From NCBI GenBank assembly GCA_017621475.1, contig JAGATA010000040.1, forward strand, positions 1 through 63,418: a stretch of 63,418 nucleotides of DNA. Direction: 5' to 3'. The notes beneath the pieces were generated by a model. That model ran no database searches and had not been told where the DNA came from. It saw nothing but the letters and a program-made list of their open reading frames with translations. This document shows positions 1 through 8,187 of the stretch, piece after piece (position 1 is the stretch's first letter; every line of letters starts with the position of its first letter). Source of the stretch: Clostridia bacterium. GTDB taxonomy: Bacteria > Bacillota > Clostridia > Oscillospirales > CAG-272. A program made the position numbers and the translations under genes.

Positions 1-141
1 AAGCCTCCCCCTCTGGGGGAGGTGGCACGAGAAGCGTGACGGAGAGGGCAGTTCCCCTAGGAATATTGCCCTCTCACCCGCCTACAGCGGGAGCTCTCCC
101 AAAGGGAGAGCCTTTTCTTTTTGTTAACTTAATGACATTGG
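1..141. repeat. MITE-like palindromic repeat, copy 1 (left end outside window)
   Basis: This stretch aligns without gaps to positions 45294-45434, with three substitutions in 141 bases. It carries the hairpin-rich core (CCTCCCCCTCTGGGGGAGG near the left, CTCTCCCAAAGGGAGAG near the right) and ends in an 18-base terminal repeat at 124-141. That end is the exact reverse complement of the left terminal repeat of the complete copy. The left terminal repeat of this copy would lie before the window. No coding potential is seen. Similar palindromic repeats are common between genes of gut Clostridia; a transposase acting in trans is presumed, not seen. Confidence 0.8.
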
Positions 142-191
142 AATTACTCGCCCTTTTTCTCAAACTTTTTTATGAAAAATTTCTTTTTCTA

Positions 192-220
192 TTGAATTGA
201 GCGAAAAAGAGTGGTAGAAT
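192..220 (+). promoter_or_regulatory. promoter of the DUF4886 gene
   Basis: TTGAAT (192-197) and TAGAAT (215-220) are separated by 17 bases, with TGG directly before the -10 box. It lies between the MITE-like repeat and the gene start at 249. Confidence 0.5.
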
Positions 221-248
221 AAAATAAAAAAACAGAGAGGATCTCACT

Positions 249-977
249 ATGAAAATTTTAGCTATCGGCAACAGTTTTTCTCAGGATGCAACAAGATATT
301 TGCAGGAAGTTTCCGCTTCCGCAGGCGAACCTCTTTTCGTTCGTAACCTCTATATCGGCGGTTGCAGCCTTGAACAGCACGCAAACAACATAAAAAGCAA
401 TGCTCCCGCATACGATTACGAGATCGATGCTGTCGGCACAAGAAAGATCTCAATTCCCGAAGCTCTTACGCTTGAAGATTGGGATTATATCACAGTTCAG
501 CAGGTAAGCGGACGTTCCGGCAAACCCGAAACTTTCGAACCCTATCTTTCCTTCATCATTGACACGGTAAGAACTGCTTGCCCCAAGGCAGAGATACTTT
601 TCCACCGCACATGGGCATATGAAATCGGTTCCGGTCACCCCAATTTTGCCGCTTACAACAGAAGCCAGATGGATATGTACGGTTCTATCGTTGCCGCAAC
701 AACAGAAATGGCTAAAAAGCACAATATCAGAGTTATTCCTACGGGAGACTTCATTCAGCTCCTTCGTAACACACCTCCGTTCGATTTCAAAAACGGCGGT
801 ATGTCTCTCTGCCGCGATAACTTCCACCTTTCCCTTGATTACGGCAGATATGCGGCTGCTATTTGCTGGTTCAAGTTCTTCACGGGCAAGAGCGCGCAGG
901 ACGTTACGTTCGCTCCCGAAAACACATATTTCAGCTGCATCAACGCTATCAAAAAACTCGCTGACCAAATGCTTTAA
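249..977 (+). CDS. DUF4886 / SGNH-hydrolase-like protein
   Basis: A 242-aa protein with the N-terminal GNSFS signature (Ser9) typical of DUF4886. A D190-x-x-H193 pair near the C-terminus matches the Asp/His of block V in SGNH hydrolases, so an esterase or deacetylase-like activity on carbohydrate or glycan esters is plausible. There is no signal peptide, so it should be cytoplasmic. The ATG at 249 follows GAGAGG. The gene is monocistronic: it has its own promoter at 192-220 and ends at a 23-bp perfect terminator hairpin. The substrate cannot be told from sequence. Confidence 0.75.
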   Translation: MKILAIGNSFSQDATRYLQEVSASAGEPLFVRNLYIGGCSLEQHANNIKSNAPAYDYEIDAVGTRKISIPEALTLEDWDYITVQQVSGRSGKPETFEPYLSFIIDTVRTACPKAEILFHRTWAYEIGSGHPNFAAYNRSQMDMYGSIVAATTEMAKKHNIRVIPTGDFIQLLRNTPPFDFKNGGMSLCRDNFHLSLDYGRYAAAICWFKFFTGKSAQDVTFAPENTYFSCINAIKKLADQML

Positions 978-986
978 TAATAAATA

Positions 987-1036
987 TGATCAATTAAAAA
1001 ATCCATTGCGAAAGCAATGGATTTTTTAATTGATCA
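987..1036. terminator. bidirectional terminator
   Basis: Perfect 23-bp inverted repeat (987-1009 and 1014-1036) with a GAAA loop and A/T runs in both arms. It can stop transcription of the convergent genes on either side and overlaps the last codon of the minus-strand gene ending at 1034. Confidence 0.9.
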
Positions 1037-1423
1037 AAATAACTTGAAAAACCAAACCACGCCCGCCCAAATGCACTTGCGTACGTAAGGGGCTGAGATG
1101 ATAAATAAGGCAAATGCAGCAAGTATTAAAAGTGTTATTTTAAACGGGGAAATATTAAATTTTTCAAGCCATTTAAGCGAAACGTAAAATTCATATATGA
1201 CAATATAATAGGCAGGTATGACAAAGAAAATGCATGGATAAAACGAAAGCAAAGAGAGAAAAAAGAAGCGAACGGAATGTTTTGCAAGTATAGTGAATAT
1301 CAATCTTTTGGGTTTATATATACAAAATGTTTCCATTTGCTGAATTTCATATAGATTTTTACTCGATTTTGCTTGCGGAGTTGAATGAAACCATTTAGGA
1401 AAATTTTCTTGATGTCGTTTCAT
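1034..1423 (-). CDS. small membrane protein of unknown function
   Basis: A 129-aa protein starting at the ATG at 1423, with GAGGAG about 8 bases upstream inside the end of the MutS-like gene. The intergenic gap is a single base, so the two genes are co-transcribed and probably translationally coupled. The N-terminal 45 residues are polar. Two hydrophobic segments follow (about residues 50-77 and 92-112), giving a two-pass membrane protein with a short hydrophobic tail. No family is recognised. A longer frame extends upstream into the MutS-like gene but has no ribosome-binding site there. Confidence 0.6.
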   Translation of the reverse strand: MKRHQENFPKWFHSTPQAKSSKNLYEIQQMETFCIYKPKRLIFTILAKHSVRFFFLSLLSFYPCIFFVIPAYYIVIYEFYVSLKWLEKFNISPFKITLLILAAFALFIISAPYVRKCIWAGVVWFFKLF

Positions 1424-1424
1424 A

Positions 1425-2954
1425 TTATATCTCCTCGAAGCCGTATTTTTTAAATATCTCCTCGGCGTAACTTCCTGCGCTTTCACGTTTGCGCAGAATT
1501 TTATATGTACAAACTCCATCGTGTATTTCGGCGCATAGCGTATCTGCGTGACTTTTAATATTGGGAATGGAATTGATTTCATCGATTTTTTCCGCAAGGT
1601 CATGCATATGCGTGGTGTAAAGGCATTTTGCACCTACTACGGCAAATCGTTTGAGAACTTTGGCGGCGATAATTGCGCCCTCATATGCGTTTGTGCTTGC
1701 GAAAAGCTCGTCAAAGAGAACAAGACTGTTTTCGGTGACTTCTTTATATATTTTCAGGACTTCTTTACATTCATTTTCAAATCGACCGCCGATTTTGTCC
1801 GTGACTTTACTGCCGAACTGAGTAAATATTTCTGTGCAGATATTCATTTTTGCACTTTTGGCGGGAATGGGCAAGCCGAGCTGGAAAAGAACTTGTGCCG
1901 CTCCTATGGCACGAAGGTAAACGCTTTTTCCTCCGCTGTTTGCGCCTGTCAATATAAAAATTTTCCCGTCATTATCGAAAGTAGCGTCGTTTTTTACGAT
2001 ATTTGCGCTTTTAATGTAAGAGCAAATATTAGGGTTATAGAGCGATTTTATCTCGTATTTTGGGGAAATTTCCGGGATACAAAGCGGTAACCCTTTCGCT
2101 TTTATGGAAAGTATGTACGTTGTTGCGCAGGTAATGAATTTTATTTCGTCGTGAAGATAGATAAGAAAATTGGCAGCACGGTGAGTTTCGTCATAAAGCA
2201 CATTTTTTATCTTTTTGAGCGCTCCTGACACGATTGAATTTATGGCGGAATAAAGTTTGGTATTGAGAATCTGCATAGAAACACCGGAATTCTTTAACTC
2301 GCGTGAGGCGATGGGAGATATACAAATGAAGTTAGGGTCTTTTTCCTGTTTTGAAAATAGTTTATCGAAAACGCTGTTAGTGGAAAAGGTTTTTTTGTTG
2401 ATGGAAACGATGCCCGCTTCAAGCGGAGTAAGCTGAGCATCAAGATTTATACCGATTGTGATGCTACGTATTTCGCGTAAACTTTCGTCAAGCTTGTTTA
2501 TATAGCTTTTTGTGTTCATATACCATGTTTGGGAGGATATATCTTTTGCACGGTCGAAAAATGCCAAGAGAGATGGAGAGGTTATATGGCTATACTCGTT
2601 TTTTGCCGCTGTTATTAGGTCTATGCAATCCATAAAAAATTTCAGCTCACGAAAAGAGCAGAGCAAGTCGCCGTTCTCACTATCTTTTCTCATCTGTCGC
2701 CCCATTTGCTCGAATGTTATGATATCATAAATTTTTTTATCAAGTTCATCGAAAAAATCGATAAGTTTTTCATTTTCCATAATATCTCGGAAAAGGGTTT
2801 GCCGAAAGCGGAGCGTTTCGGGGTTGCTTGTCAGAAATTTTGAAAGATAGCTTTGCTGACCTATTTTTCCGAGGAAGGAAAAGTCTATATTTTCTGCGGC
2901 ATTTTGAGAAAGAATAACCGGGAAATCTTTATCGGTTGGGGAGAGTAGGCGCAT
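1425..2954 (-). CDS. MutS-family ATPase lacking the mismatch-recognition domain
   Basis: A 509-aa protein with a C-terminal MutS domain V. It has Walker A GANSGGKS at residues 337-344, Walker B LVLFDE (D415, E416) and an H-loop THMH at about 448-451. The N-terminal 330 residues look like the helical lever/core region of the family, with no mismatch-binding domain I. At this length it resembles the short MutS-like proteins of Clostridia rather than canonical MutS (about 850 aa), so a role in mismatch repair should not be assumed. The ATG follows AAAGGA. It is the first gene of a two-gene unit with a small membrane protein. No Smr nuclease domain is present, unlike MutS2. Confidence 0.85.
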   Translation of the reverse strand: MRLLSPTDKDFPVILSQNAAENIDFSFLGKIGQQSYLSKFLTSNPETLRFRQTLFRDIMENEKLIDFFDELDKKIYDIITFEQMGRQMRKDSENGDLLCSFRELKFFMDCIDLITAAKNEYSHITSPSLLAFFDRAKDISSQTWYMNTKSYINKLDESLREIRSITIGINLDAQLTPLEAGIVSINKKTFSTNSVFDKLFSKQEKDPNFICISPIASRELKNSGVSMQILNTKLYSAINSIVSGALKKIKNVLYDETHRAANFLIYLHDEIKFITCATTYILSIKAKGLPLCIPEISPKYEIKSLYNPNICSYIKSANIVKNDATFDNDGKIFILTGANSGGKSVYLRAIGAAQVLFQLGLPIPAKSAKMNICTEIFTQFGSKVTDKIGGRFENECKEVLKIYKEVTENSLVLFDELFASTNAYEGAIIAAKVLKRFAVVGAKCLYTTHMHDLAEKIDEINSIPNIKSHADTLCAEIHDGVCTYKILRKRESAGSYAEEIFKKYGFEEI

Positions 2955-3035
2955 AGTAAGATATCCTTTCTGAAAAAGTGATTAAAAAATACTTTGCAAA
3001 AAAGTTCGTTGTATCGCTTTCTTTCAAGCAAGCGA

Positions 3036-3170
3036 TCAATCAAATGCAACGTAAGTTTCGGAGCACGGATATCCTAAATCAATCGGGTGGATATCGAGCT
3101 CGATAGCTTCATAAACGAAGTACATCGCGTTCGGCTCATACGGCATAATTCGCTTTTGTTCCTCTTTCAT
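3036..3170 (-). CDS. possible 44-aa small protein
   Basis: In the gap between nifJ and the MutS-like gene, a 45-codon frame starts at the ATG at 3170. It encodes an acidic, protein-like peptide with MPYEPNAMYFVYEAIELDIH near its start. There is no good Shine-Dalgarno sequence. It follows the nifJ terminator on the same strand, so it would need its own promoter. It could also be the remnant of a larger gene. The rest of the 2955-3310 gap holds only the nifJ terminator. Confidence 0.3.
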   Translation of the reverse strand: MKEEQKRIMPYEPNAMYFVYEAIELDIHPIDLGYPCSETYVAFD

Positions 3171-3241
3171 TATATATAGTCGAAAAAAAAGCGGAAGAGT
3201 TCGATGGTTTTAAAAAAATATTGTTTTTTTACAGATATTAA

Positions 3242-3269
3242 AAGAGCAGATGCTAAAGCATCTGCTCTT
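3242..3269 (-). terminator. nifJ terminator
   Basis: A 12-bp perfect stem AAGAGCAGATGC / GCATCTGCTCTT with loop TAAA lies about 40 bases past the nifJ stop codon, followed on the minus strand by T-rich sequence. Confidence 0.85.
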
Positions 3270-3310
3270 AATATTATCTATGAACTATCCGTGGAAAGTT
3301 CTTTTGGATA

Positions 3311-6300
3311 TTATTCAGCGTACATTTCTGCGAGCTTGAGGAGGCGTTCGTACTTAGCTTTAGCCTGAGATTCAGCTTCTGCGAAGAGTTCTTTAGCTCT
3401 TTCGGGGAACTGCTGTTCAAGACGGCTGTAACGTGTTTCGCTCTTAATGAAGTCAACATAGTTAGCTGTGGGAGCCTTGCTGTCGATCGTAAGAGGATTC
3501 TTGCCTTCTGCCTTGAGAGCAGGGTTGAATCTAAACATCTGCCAGTAACCTGCTTCAACAGCCTTCTTCATTTCGCTCTGGCTGTTGCCCATACCGCCCT
3601 TAAGACCGTGCATTTCGCAAGGAGCGTAGCCGATGATAAGAGAAGGACCGGGATATGCTTCAGCTTCTGCAATAGCCTTGATCGTCTGGTTCATATCTGC
3701 ACCCATAGCGATCTGTGCTACATATACATAGCCGTAAGACATAGCGATGTTAGCAAGGTCTTTTTTCTTGATAGCCTTACCAGCTGCTGCGAACTGAGCA
3801 ACCTGACCAACCTGAGAAGCCTTGGAAGCCTGACCGCCTGTGTTGGAGTAAACTTCTGTATCGAATACCATTACGTTTACGTCCTGACCGGAAGCGAGAA
3901 CGTGGTCGAGACCGCCGAAACCGATATCGTAAGCCCAACCGTCGCCACCGAAGATCCATACGGACTTCTTGGAGAGGTAGTCTTTTTCAGCAAGGATAGC
4001 GGGAGCTGCGGGGCAACCTGCAGCAGCTGCTGCTTCGAGAGCTGCAACGAGGTCTTTTGTAGCTGCTTCGTTAGCCTTACCGTCGTTTACTGTGTCAAGG
4101 TATGCTTTAGCGGCTGCCTTGAATTCTTCTGTTGCTTTTTCGGATTCTGCCATTTCAGCAACTTTTCTGATGAGTTTTTCGCGGATAGTCTTCTGAGCAA
4201 GGTGGATACCGAGACCGTGTTCAGCGTTATCCTCGAATAGGGAGTTACCCCAAGCAGGACCGCGGCCGCTCTGAACGTTTACTGTGTAAGGTGTTGCGGG
4301 AGCGGAGCCACCCCAAATGGAGGAACAACCTGTAGCGTTGGAGATATACATTCTTTCACCGAAGAGCTGTGTGATAAGGCGAGCGTAAGATGTTTCAGCA
4401 CAGCCTGCGCAAGAGCCGGAGAACTCGAGAAGGGGCTGGTTGAACTGGCTACCCTTAACAGTTGTATCTGCGAAAGGTGTAACTTTCTTTGTAACGTTAG
4501 CAACTGCGTAATCGAATGCAGCCTGCTGATCGTGCTGCGTAGCCTGAGGAATCATTTCAAGCGCTCTCTTTTCGGGTTTTGTGGGACATACTTTTACGCA
4601 AAGTCCGCAGCCCATACAATCGAGAGGAGAAATAGCTATTGTGAACTTATAGCCTTCGCAGCCTTTACCGATCATCTTAGCTGTGAACTTAGTGGAAGCG
4701 GGAGCGTTAGCTGCTTCTTCTGCATCCATAGCGAATGGACGGATTGTAGCGTGAGGACATACATAAGAACACTGGTTACACTGGATACAGTTTTCGGGAT
4801 GCCATACGGGAACGTCAACTGCAACGCCGCGTTTTTCGTATGCAGCGGAGCCCTGAGGGAATGTACCGTCTGCCATACCTGCGAACGCGGAAACGGGAAG
4901 AGCATCGCCCTGCATCTTGGATACGGGGTAGAGGATGCCGTTTACGAATTTAACGAGATCGTCGCGCTTGCCTGTAGCAGCTTCAGCGGAAACATCGCCT
5001 GTAGCTTCTTTCCAAGCAGCGGGCACGTCAACTTTAACAAGTGCGTCAACGCCTGCGTCGATAGCCTTGTAGTTCATTTCAACAACTGCTTCGCCCTTCT
5101 TGAGGTAGGACTTCTTAGCCATATACTTCATATAGTCAACCGCTTCTGCGATAGGCATAATGTTAGCAAGAGCAAAGAAACCGGATTGAAGGATTGTGTT
5201 TGTACGTTTGCCCATACCGATCTCACGAGCTTTGTCGATAGCGTTTACAATGTAGAAGTTGATGTTGTTTTCTGCAATGTAACGTTTTACGGAAGCAGGG
5301 AGGTTAGCGTCGAGTTCTTCAGCTGTCCACTGGCAGTTGAGAAGGAATGTACCGCCGGGCTTAACGTCTTCAACGATCTTATAGCCTTTGAGCATATAAG
5401 AGGGGTTGTGGCAAGCAACAAAGTCCGCTTTTGTGATGTAGTAAGTTGACTTGATGGGTTTGTCACCGAAACGGAGGTGAGAAATTGTTATGCCACCTGT
5501 TTTCTTGGAGTCATACTGGAAGTATGCTTGAATATATTTATCTGTGTGGTCACCGATGATCTTGATGGAGTTTTTGTTAGCACCAACTGTACCGTCGCCG
5601 CCAAGACCCCAGAACTTGCAGGAGATTGTGCCTGCGGGAGCTGTGTCGGGAGCGGGAACTTCAGGAAGAGAGAGGTTTGTAACGTCATCCACGATACCGA
5701 TTGTGAAGTTGTTCTTGGGAGCATCGAGCTTGAGGTTTTCGAATGTTGCGATAATGGAAGCGGGAGTTGTGTCTTTGGAACCGAGACCGTATCTACCGCC
5801 AACGATAGTAACATCATTCTTACCTGCTGTAGCGAGAGCTGTAACAACATCGAGGTAAAGGGGTTCGCCAAGAGAGCCTGGTTCTTTTGTTCTGTCGAGA
5901 ACTGCGATCTTCTTAGCTGTTGCAGGGATAGCTTCGATAAGCTTGTCTGCACGGAAAGGTCTGTAAAGACGAACTTTTACAAGACCAACCTTTTCGCCCT
6001 GAGCTGTGAGGTAGTCGATAACTTCTTCAGCAGCGTCGCAAACAGAGCCCATAGCGATGATAACGCGTTCTGCATCGGGTGCGCCGTAGTAGTTGAAGAG
6101 TTTGTAGTTTGTGCCGATCTTGGCATTAACTTTGTTCATATATTCTTCTACGATTTCGGGAAGAGCATCGTAGTAGGGGTTGCACGCTTCTCTGTGCTGG
6201 AAGAAGATGTCGCCGTTTTCAGCGGAACCGCGGAGAACGGGGTGGTTAGGATTGAGAGCGCGAGCGCGGAATGCAGCGATAGCGTCTTTATCAACCATTT

Positions 6301-6877
6301 CGTCGAGATCTTCATAATCCCAAACTTCGATCTTCTGGATTTCGTGAGATGTACGGAAACCATCGAAGAAGTTGAGGAAAGGAACACGGCCCTTGATTGT
6401 AGCGAGGTGAGCAACCGCGCCAAGGTCCATTACTTCCTGGGGGTTGGATTCAGCGAGCATAGCGAAACCTGTCTGACGGCACGCATAAACGTCGGAGTGG
6501 TCACCGAAAATGTTAAGAGCGTGGGAAGCAACGCAACGAGCGGAAACGTGGATTACGCAGGGAAGGAGTTCGCCCGCGATCTTGTACATATTGGGGATCA
6601 TAAGGAGAAGACCCTGGGATGCTGTGTAAGTCGTTGTGAGAGCACCTGCTGCCAAGGAACCGTGAACAGTACCTGCAGCACCTGCTTCAGACTGCATCTC
6701 CATTACTTTTACATTTTCGCCCAAGATGTTTTTAAGACCTGTTGCAGACCAAGAGTCTGTAAGTTCAGCCATAACACTGGAAGGCGTGATGGGGTAGATG
6801 GCAGCAACTTCTGTGAACGCATAAGATACGTGCGCAGCGGCGGTGTTACCATCCATGGAAATTTTCTTTCTTGCCAT
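3311..6877 (-). CDS. nifJ: pyruvate:ferredoxin (flavodoxin) oxidoreductase
   Basis: A single-chain PFOR of 1188 aa, the usual length. It decarboxylates pyruvate to acetyl-CoA and passes electrons to ferredoxin or flavodoxin, the central oxidative step of anaerobic sugar catabolism. Visible parts in order: N-terminal pyrimidine-binding TPP domain (YPITPSS near residue 30), the gamma and linker regions, and a two-cluster ferredoxin domain (Cys697/700/703/707 and Cys754/757/760/764). Then come proximal cluster cysteines (SCAGC at about 822-826, Cys851) and the pyrophosphate-binding TPP motif GGDGWAYDIGFGGLDH at about 977-992. The ATG at 6877 follows GGAGG. It is transcribed alone, with its own promoter and terminator. 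Codon use is strongly biased, as in highly expressed genes. Confidence 0.97.
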   Translation of the reverse strand: MARKKISMDGNTAAAHVSYAFTEVAAIYPITPSSVMAELTDSWSATGLKNILGENVKVMEMQSEAGAAGTVHGSLAAGALTTTYTASQGLLLMIPNMYKIAGELLPCVIHVSARCVASHALNIFGDHSDVYACRQTGFAMLAESNPQEVMDLGAVAHLATIKGRVPFLNFFDGFRTSHEIQKIEVWDYEDLDEMVDKDAIAAFRARALNPNHPVLRGSAENGDIFFQHREACNPYYDALPEIVEEYMNKVNAKIGTNYKLFNYYGAPDAERVIIAMGSVCDAAEEVIDYLTAQGEKVGLVKVRLYRPFRADKLIEAIPATAKKIAVLDRTKEPGSLGEPLYLDVVTALATAGKNDVTIVGGRYGLGSKDTTPASIIATFENLKLDAPKNNFTIGIVDDVTNLSLPEVPAPDTAPAGTISCKFWGLGGDGTVGANKNSIKIIGDHTDKYIQAYFQYDSKKTGGITISHLRFGDKPIKSTYYITKADFVACHNPSYMLKGYKIVEDVKPGGTFLLNCQWTAEELDANLPASVKRYIAENNINFYIVNAIDKAREIGMGKRTNTILQSGFFALANIMPIAEAVDYMKYMAKKSYLKKGEAVVEMNYKAIDAGVDALVKVDVPAAWKEATGDVSAEAATGKRDDLVKFVNGILYPVSKMQGDALPVSAFAGMADGTFPQGSAAYEKRGVAVDVPVWHPENCIQCNQCSYVCPHATIRPFAMDAEEAANAPASTKFTAKMIGKGCEGYKFTIAISPLDCMGCGLCVKVCPTKPEKRALEMIPQATQHDQQAAFDYAVANVTKKVTPFADTTVKGSQFNQPLLEFSGSCAGCAETSYARLITQLFGERMYISNATGCSSIWGGSAPATPYTVNVQSGRGPAWGNSLFEDNAEHGLGIHLAQKTIREKLIRKVAEMAESEKATEEFKAAAKAYLDTVNDGKANEAATKDLVAALEAAAAAGCPAAPAILAEKDYLSKKSVWIFGGDGWAYDIGFGGLDHVLASGQDVNVMVFDTEVYSNTGGQASKASQVGQVAQFAAAGKAIKKKDLANIAMSYGYVYVAQIAMGADMNQTIKAIAEAEAYPGPSLIIGYAPCEMHGLKGGMGNSQSEMKKAVEAGYWQMFRFNPALKAEGKNPLTIDSKAPTANYVDFIKSETRYSRLEQQFPERAKELFAEAESQAKAKYERLLKLAEMYAE

Positions 6878-6945
6878 AATAGTTAAGAACCTCCATAAAA
6901 ATTTTTTTGTTTCTTTGAGCTTTTTTTAACTACTCTACATAGTTA

Positions 6946-6974
6946 ATCATACCACTTTCGTACCGAAAAGTAAA
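6946..6974 (-). promoter_or_regulatory. nifJ promoter with palindromic spacer
   Basis: On the minus strand, TTTACT and TATGAT are separated by 17 bases, with TGG before the -10 box. The spacer contains the imperfect palindrome TTTCGGTACGAAA, a possible operator. The remaining gap up to 7156 holds short inverted repeats but no gene I can support. Confidence 0.5.
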
Positions 6975-7156
6975 CAATAAACGAATAAAAATCTTTATTT
7001 TTTTTGCAAAATTTTTAGATTTTTTATTGTGAGGTGAGATAACTTCTTCCTTTTTGCGACTAAAGGGTGAAAGCCAAAGCAAGCAGGCTTTGTGAAAGCT
7101 GCAACGCAAAGCCTTCCTTGGTTTTTCCGCTGAAGTCCGAAGCGGCGGGAAAATGC

Positions 7157-7534
7157 TTAAAAAGAACGCCGATAAAGGGCGTTCTTTTTCGTTGTATGTA
7201 TTATTTTTTCCTTGAACCGAATGAGCTGAAAAAAACCCCAGAGGCAGAAGATGACGCCTGCGGTTATGATTATCATAGAAAGAATGAACGTGGCGGGCAC
7301 TTTTGTTCTTGTGTTAAACCAAATTCCGAAAAGGAAAGTGAAGATACCGAGGAGCATTCTTTTGACCGACCTTTGATATTCCACGGTGCCGTCCGAGTTT
7401 TCTTTGCGCGATTTTTTGTATTCAAACACAAGGCTCGTTACGCACAATGCCAAAATAATTGCCGTTACAACAAGGTAGATAATATTATATTTTCCTAATC
7501 GGCTGAGTTGACTAAACGGGAATGATAGATACAT
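7157..7534 (-). CDS. small membrane protein of unknown function
   Basis: A 125-aa protein with three hydrophobic segments (about residues 17-37, 62-76 and 83-105) and charged loops. The ATG at 7534 follows AAGGAGGG, a very strong ribosome-binding site. No family is recognised. Its last dozen codons run through the hairpin that terminates transcription, so the C-terminal peptide is encoded by the terminator itself. It lies alone on the minus strand between nifJ and another small gene. A shorter product is not suggested by any inner start. Confidence 0.65.
   Translation of the reverse strand: MYLSFPFSQLSRLGKYNIIYLVVTAIILALCVTSLVFEYKKSRKENSDGTVEYQRSVKRMLLGIFTFLFGIWFNTRTKVPATFILSMIIITAGVIFCLWGFFQLIRFKEKIIHTTKKNALYRRSF
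7159..7189. terminator. terminator overlapping a coding end
   Basis: Stem AAAAAGAACGCC / GGCGTTCTTTTT with a 7-base loop sits inside the last codons of the minus-strand membrane gene. The A/T tails make it usable from both strands. Confidence 0.75.
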
Positions 7535-7676
7535 TATATCCCTCCTTGATAAAAAATAATCAATTCGCGCGAACTGATTATTTTTTATTAAGGAAATATT
7601 AACTGGTTATTAAAAAATATGATGAAATTTGTAAAAAACCCAATTTTGCAAACAAAAAGGAATATTTACGCAAATC

Positions 7677-8000
7677 TCATCTGTAATACACATAGTACGC
7701 AATTATCGTTCTCAACTCGCCGCCGCGCTCAAGGTCGGGGGCGGTGAGTATCGCGCCCTCCAGGCTCATAAGCTCGGAGGCTTGCAGGTCGTCCACCTTT
7801 GCGCGGAAGATGACGTGGTTATCCGCGCTTACAATAAACTCTCCGTTTCGGATATTGAAGCCTCCGTCGCGCCCGATGATGATATCCATATCGCCCTCGC
7901 GTTCGCTGACGTAGCGGATGCGATGGCGCGCTATCTTTTCCGCCATAGAACGGCGGAAGGAAACTTTATCTTCGAGTTTTTTCTTTTTAAAGGGCCACAT
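7677..8000 (-). CDS. conserved small protein starting MWPFKKKK
   Basis: A 107-aa soluble protein with a basic N-terminus (WPFKKKK) followed by a mixed alpha/beta sequence rich in charged residues. The ATG follows TTTGGAGG with good spacing. No catalytic motif or membrane segment is seen and no named family is recognised. The basic-aromatic start could be a membrane-surface anchor. It is a single gene, divergent from the YfhO gene at 8188. Confidence 0.6.
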   Translation of the reverse strand: MWPFKKKKLEDKVSFRRSMAEKIARHRIRYVSEREGDMDIIIGRDGGFNIRNGEFIVSADNHVIFRAKVDDLQASELMSLEGAILTAPDLERGGELRTIIAYYVYYR

Positions 8001-8108
8001 AGCTAAACCTCCAAAGGCAATTTCTTGATTACATATCTATAATACCACATATTTGTGTATAATTAAATAAATTTGATAAAAAAGATTTTCATTTTTGGAA
8101 ATTTTCTA

Positions 8109-8137
8109 TTCCAATCGGGGAGAAAATGTGATATACT
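8109..8137 (+). promoter_or_regulatory. candidate promoter of the YfhO gene
   Basis: TTCCAA and TATACT lie 17 bases apart with TGA before the -10 box, about 50 bases upstream of the start at 8188. The -35 box is weak. Confidence 0.35.
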
Positions 8138-8187
8138 AAACGACAGATAAATATGGAATTCCCAAATAAACATTACGGAGGACAAAG

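Noticed and set aside
1034..1633. 199-codon version of the small membrane gene
   Set aside because: The upstream part overlaps the MutS-like gene and lacks a ribosome-binding site; the ATG at 1423 behind GAGGAG is preferred.
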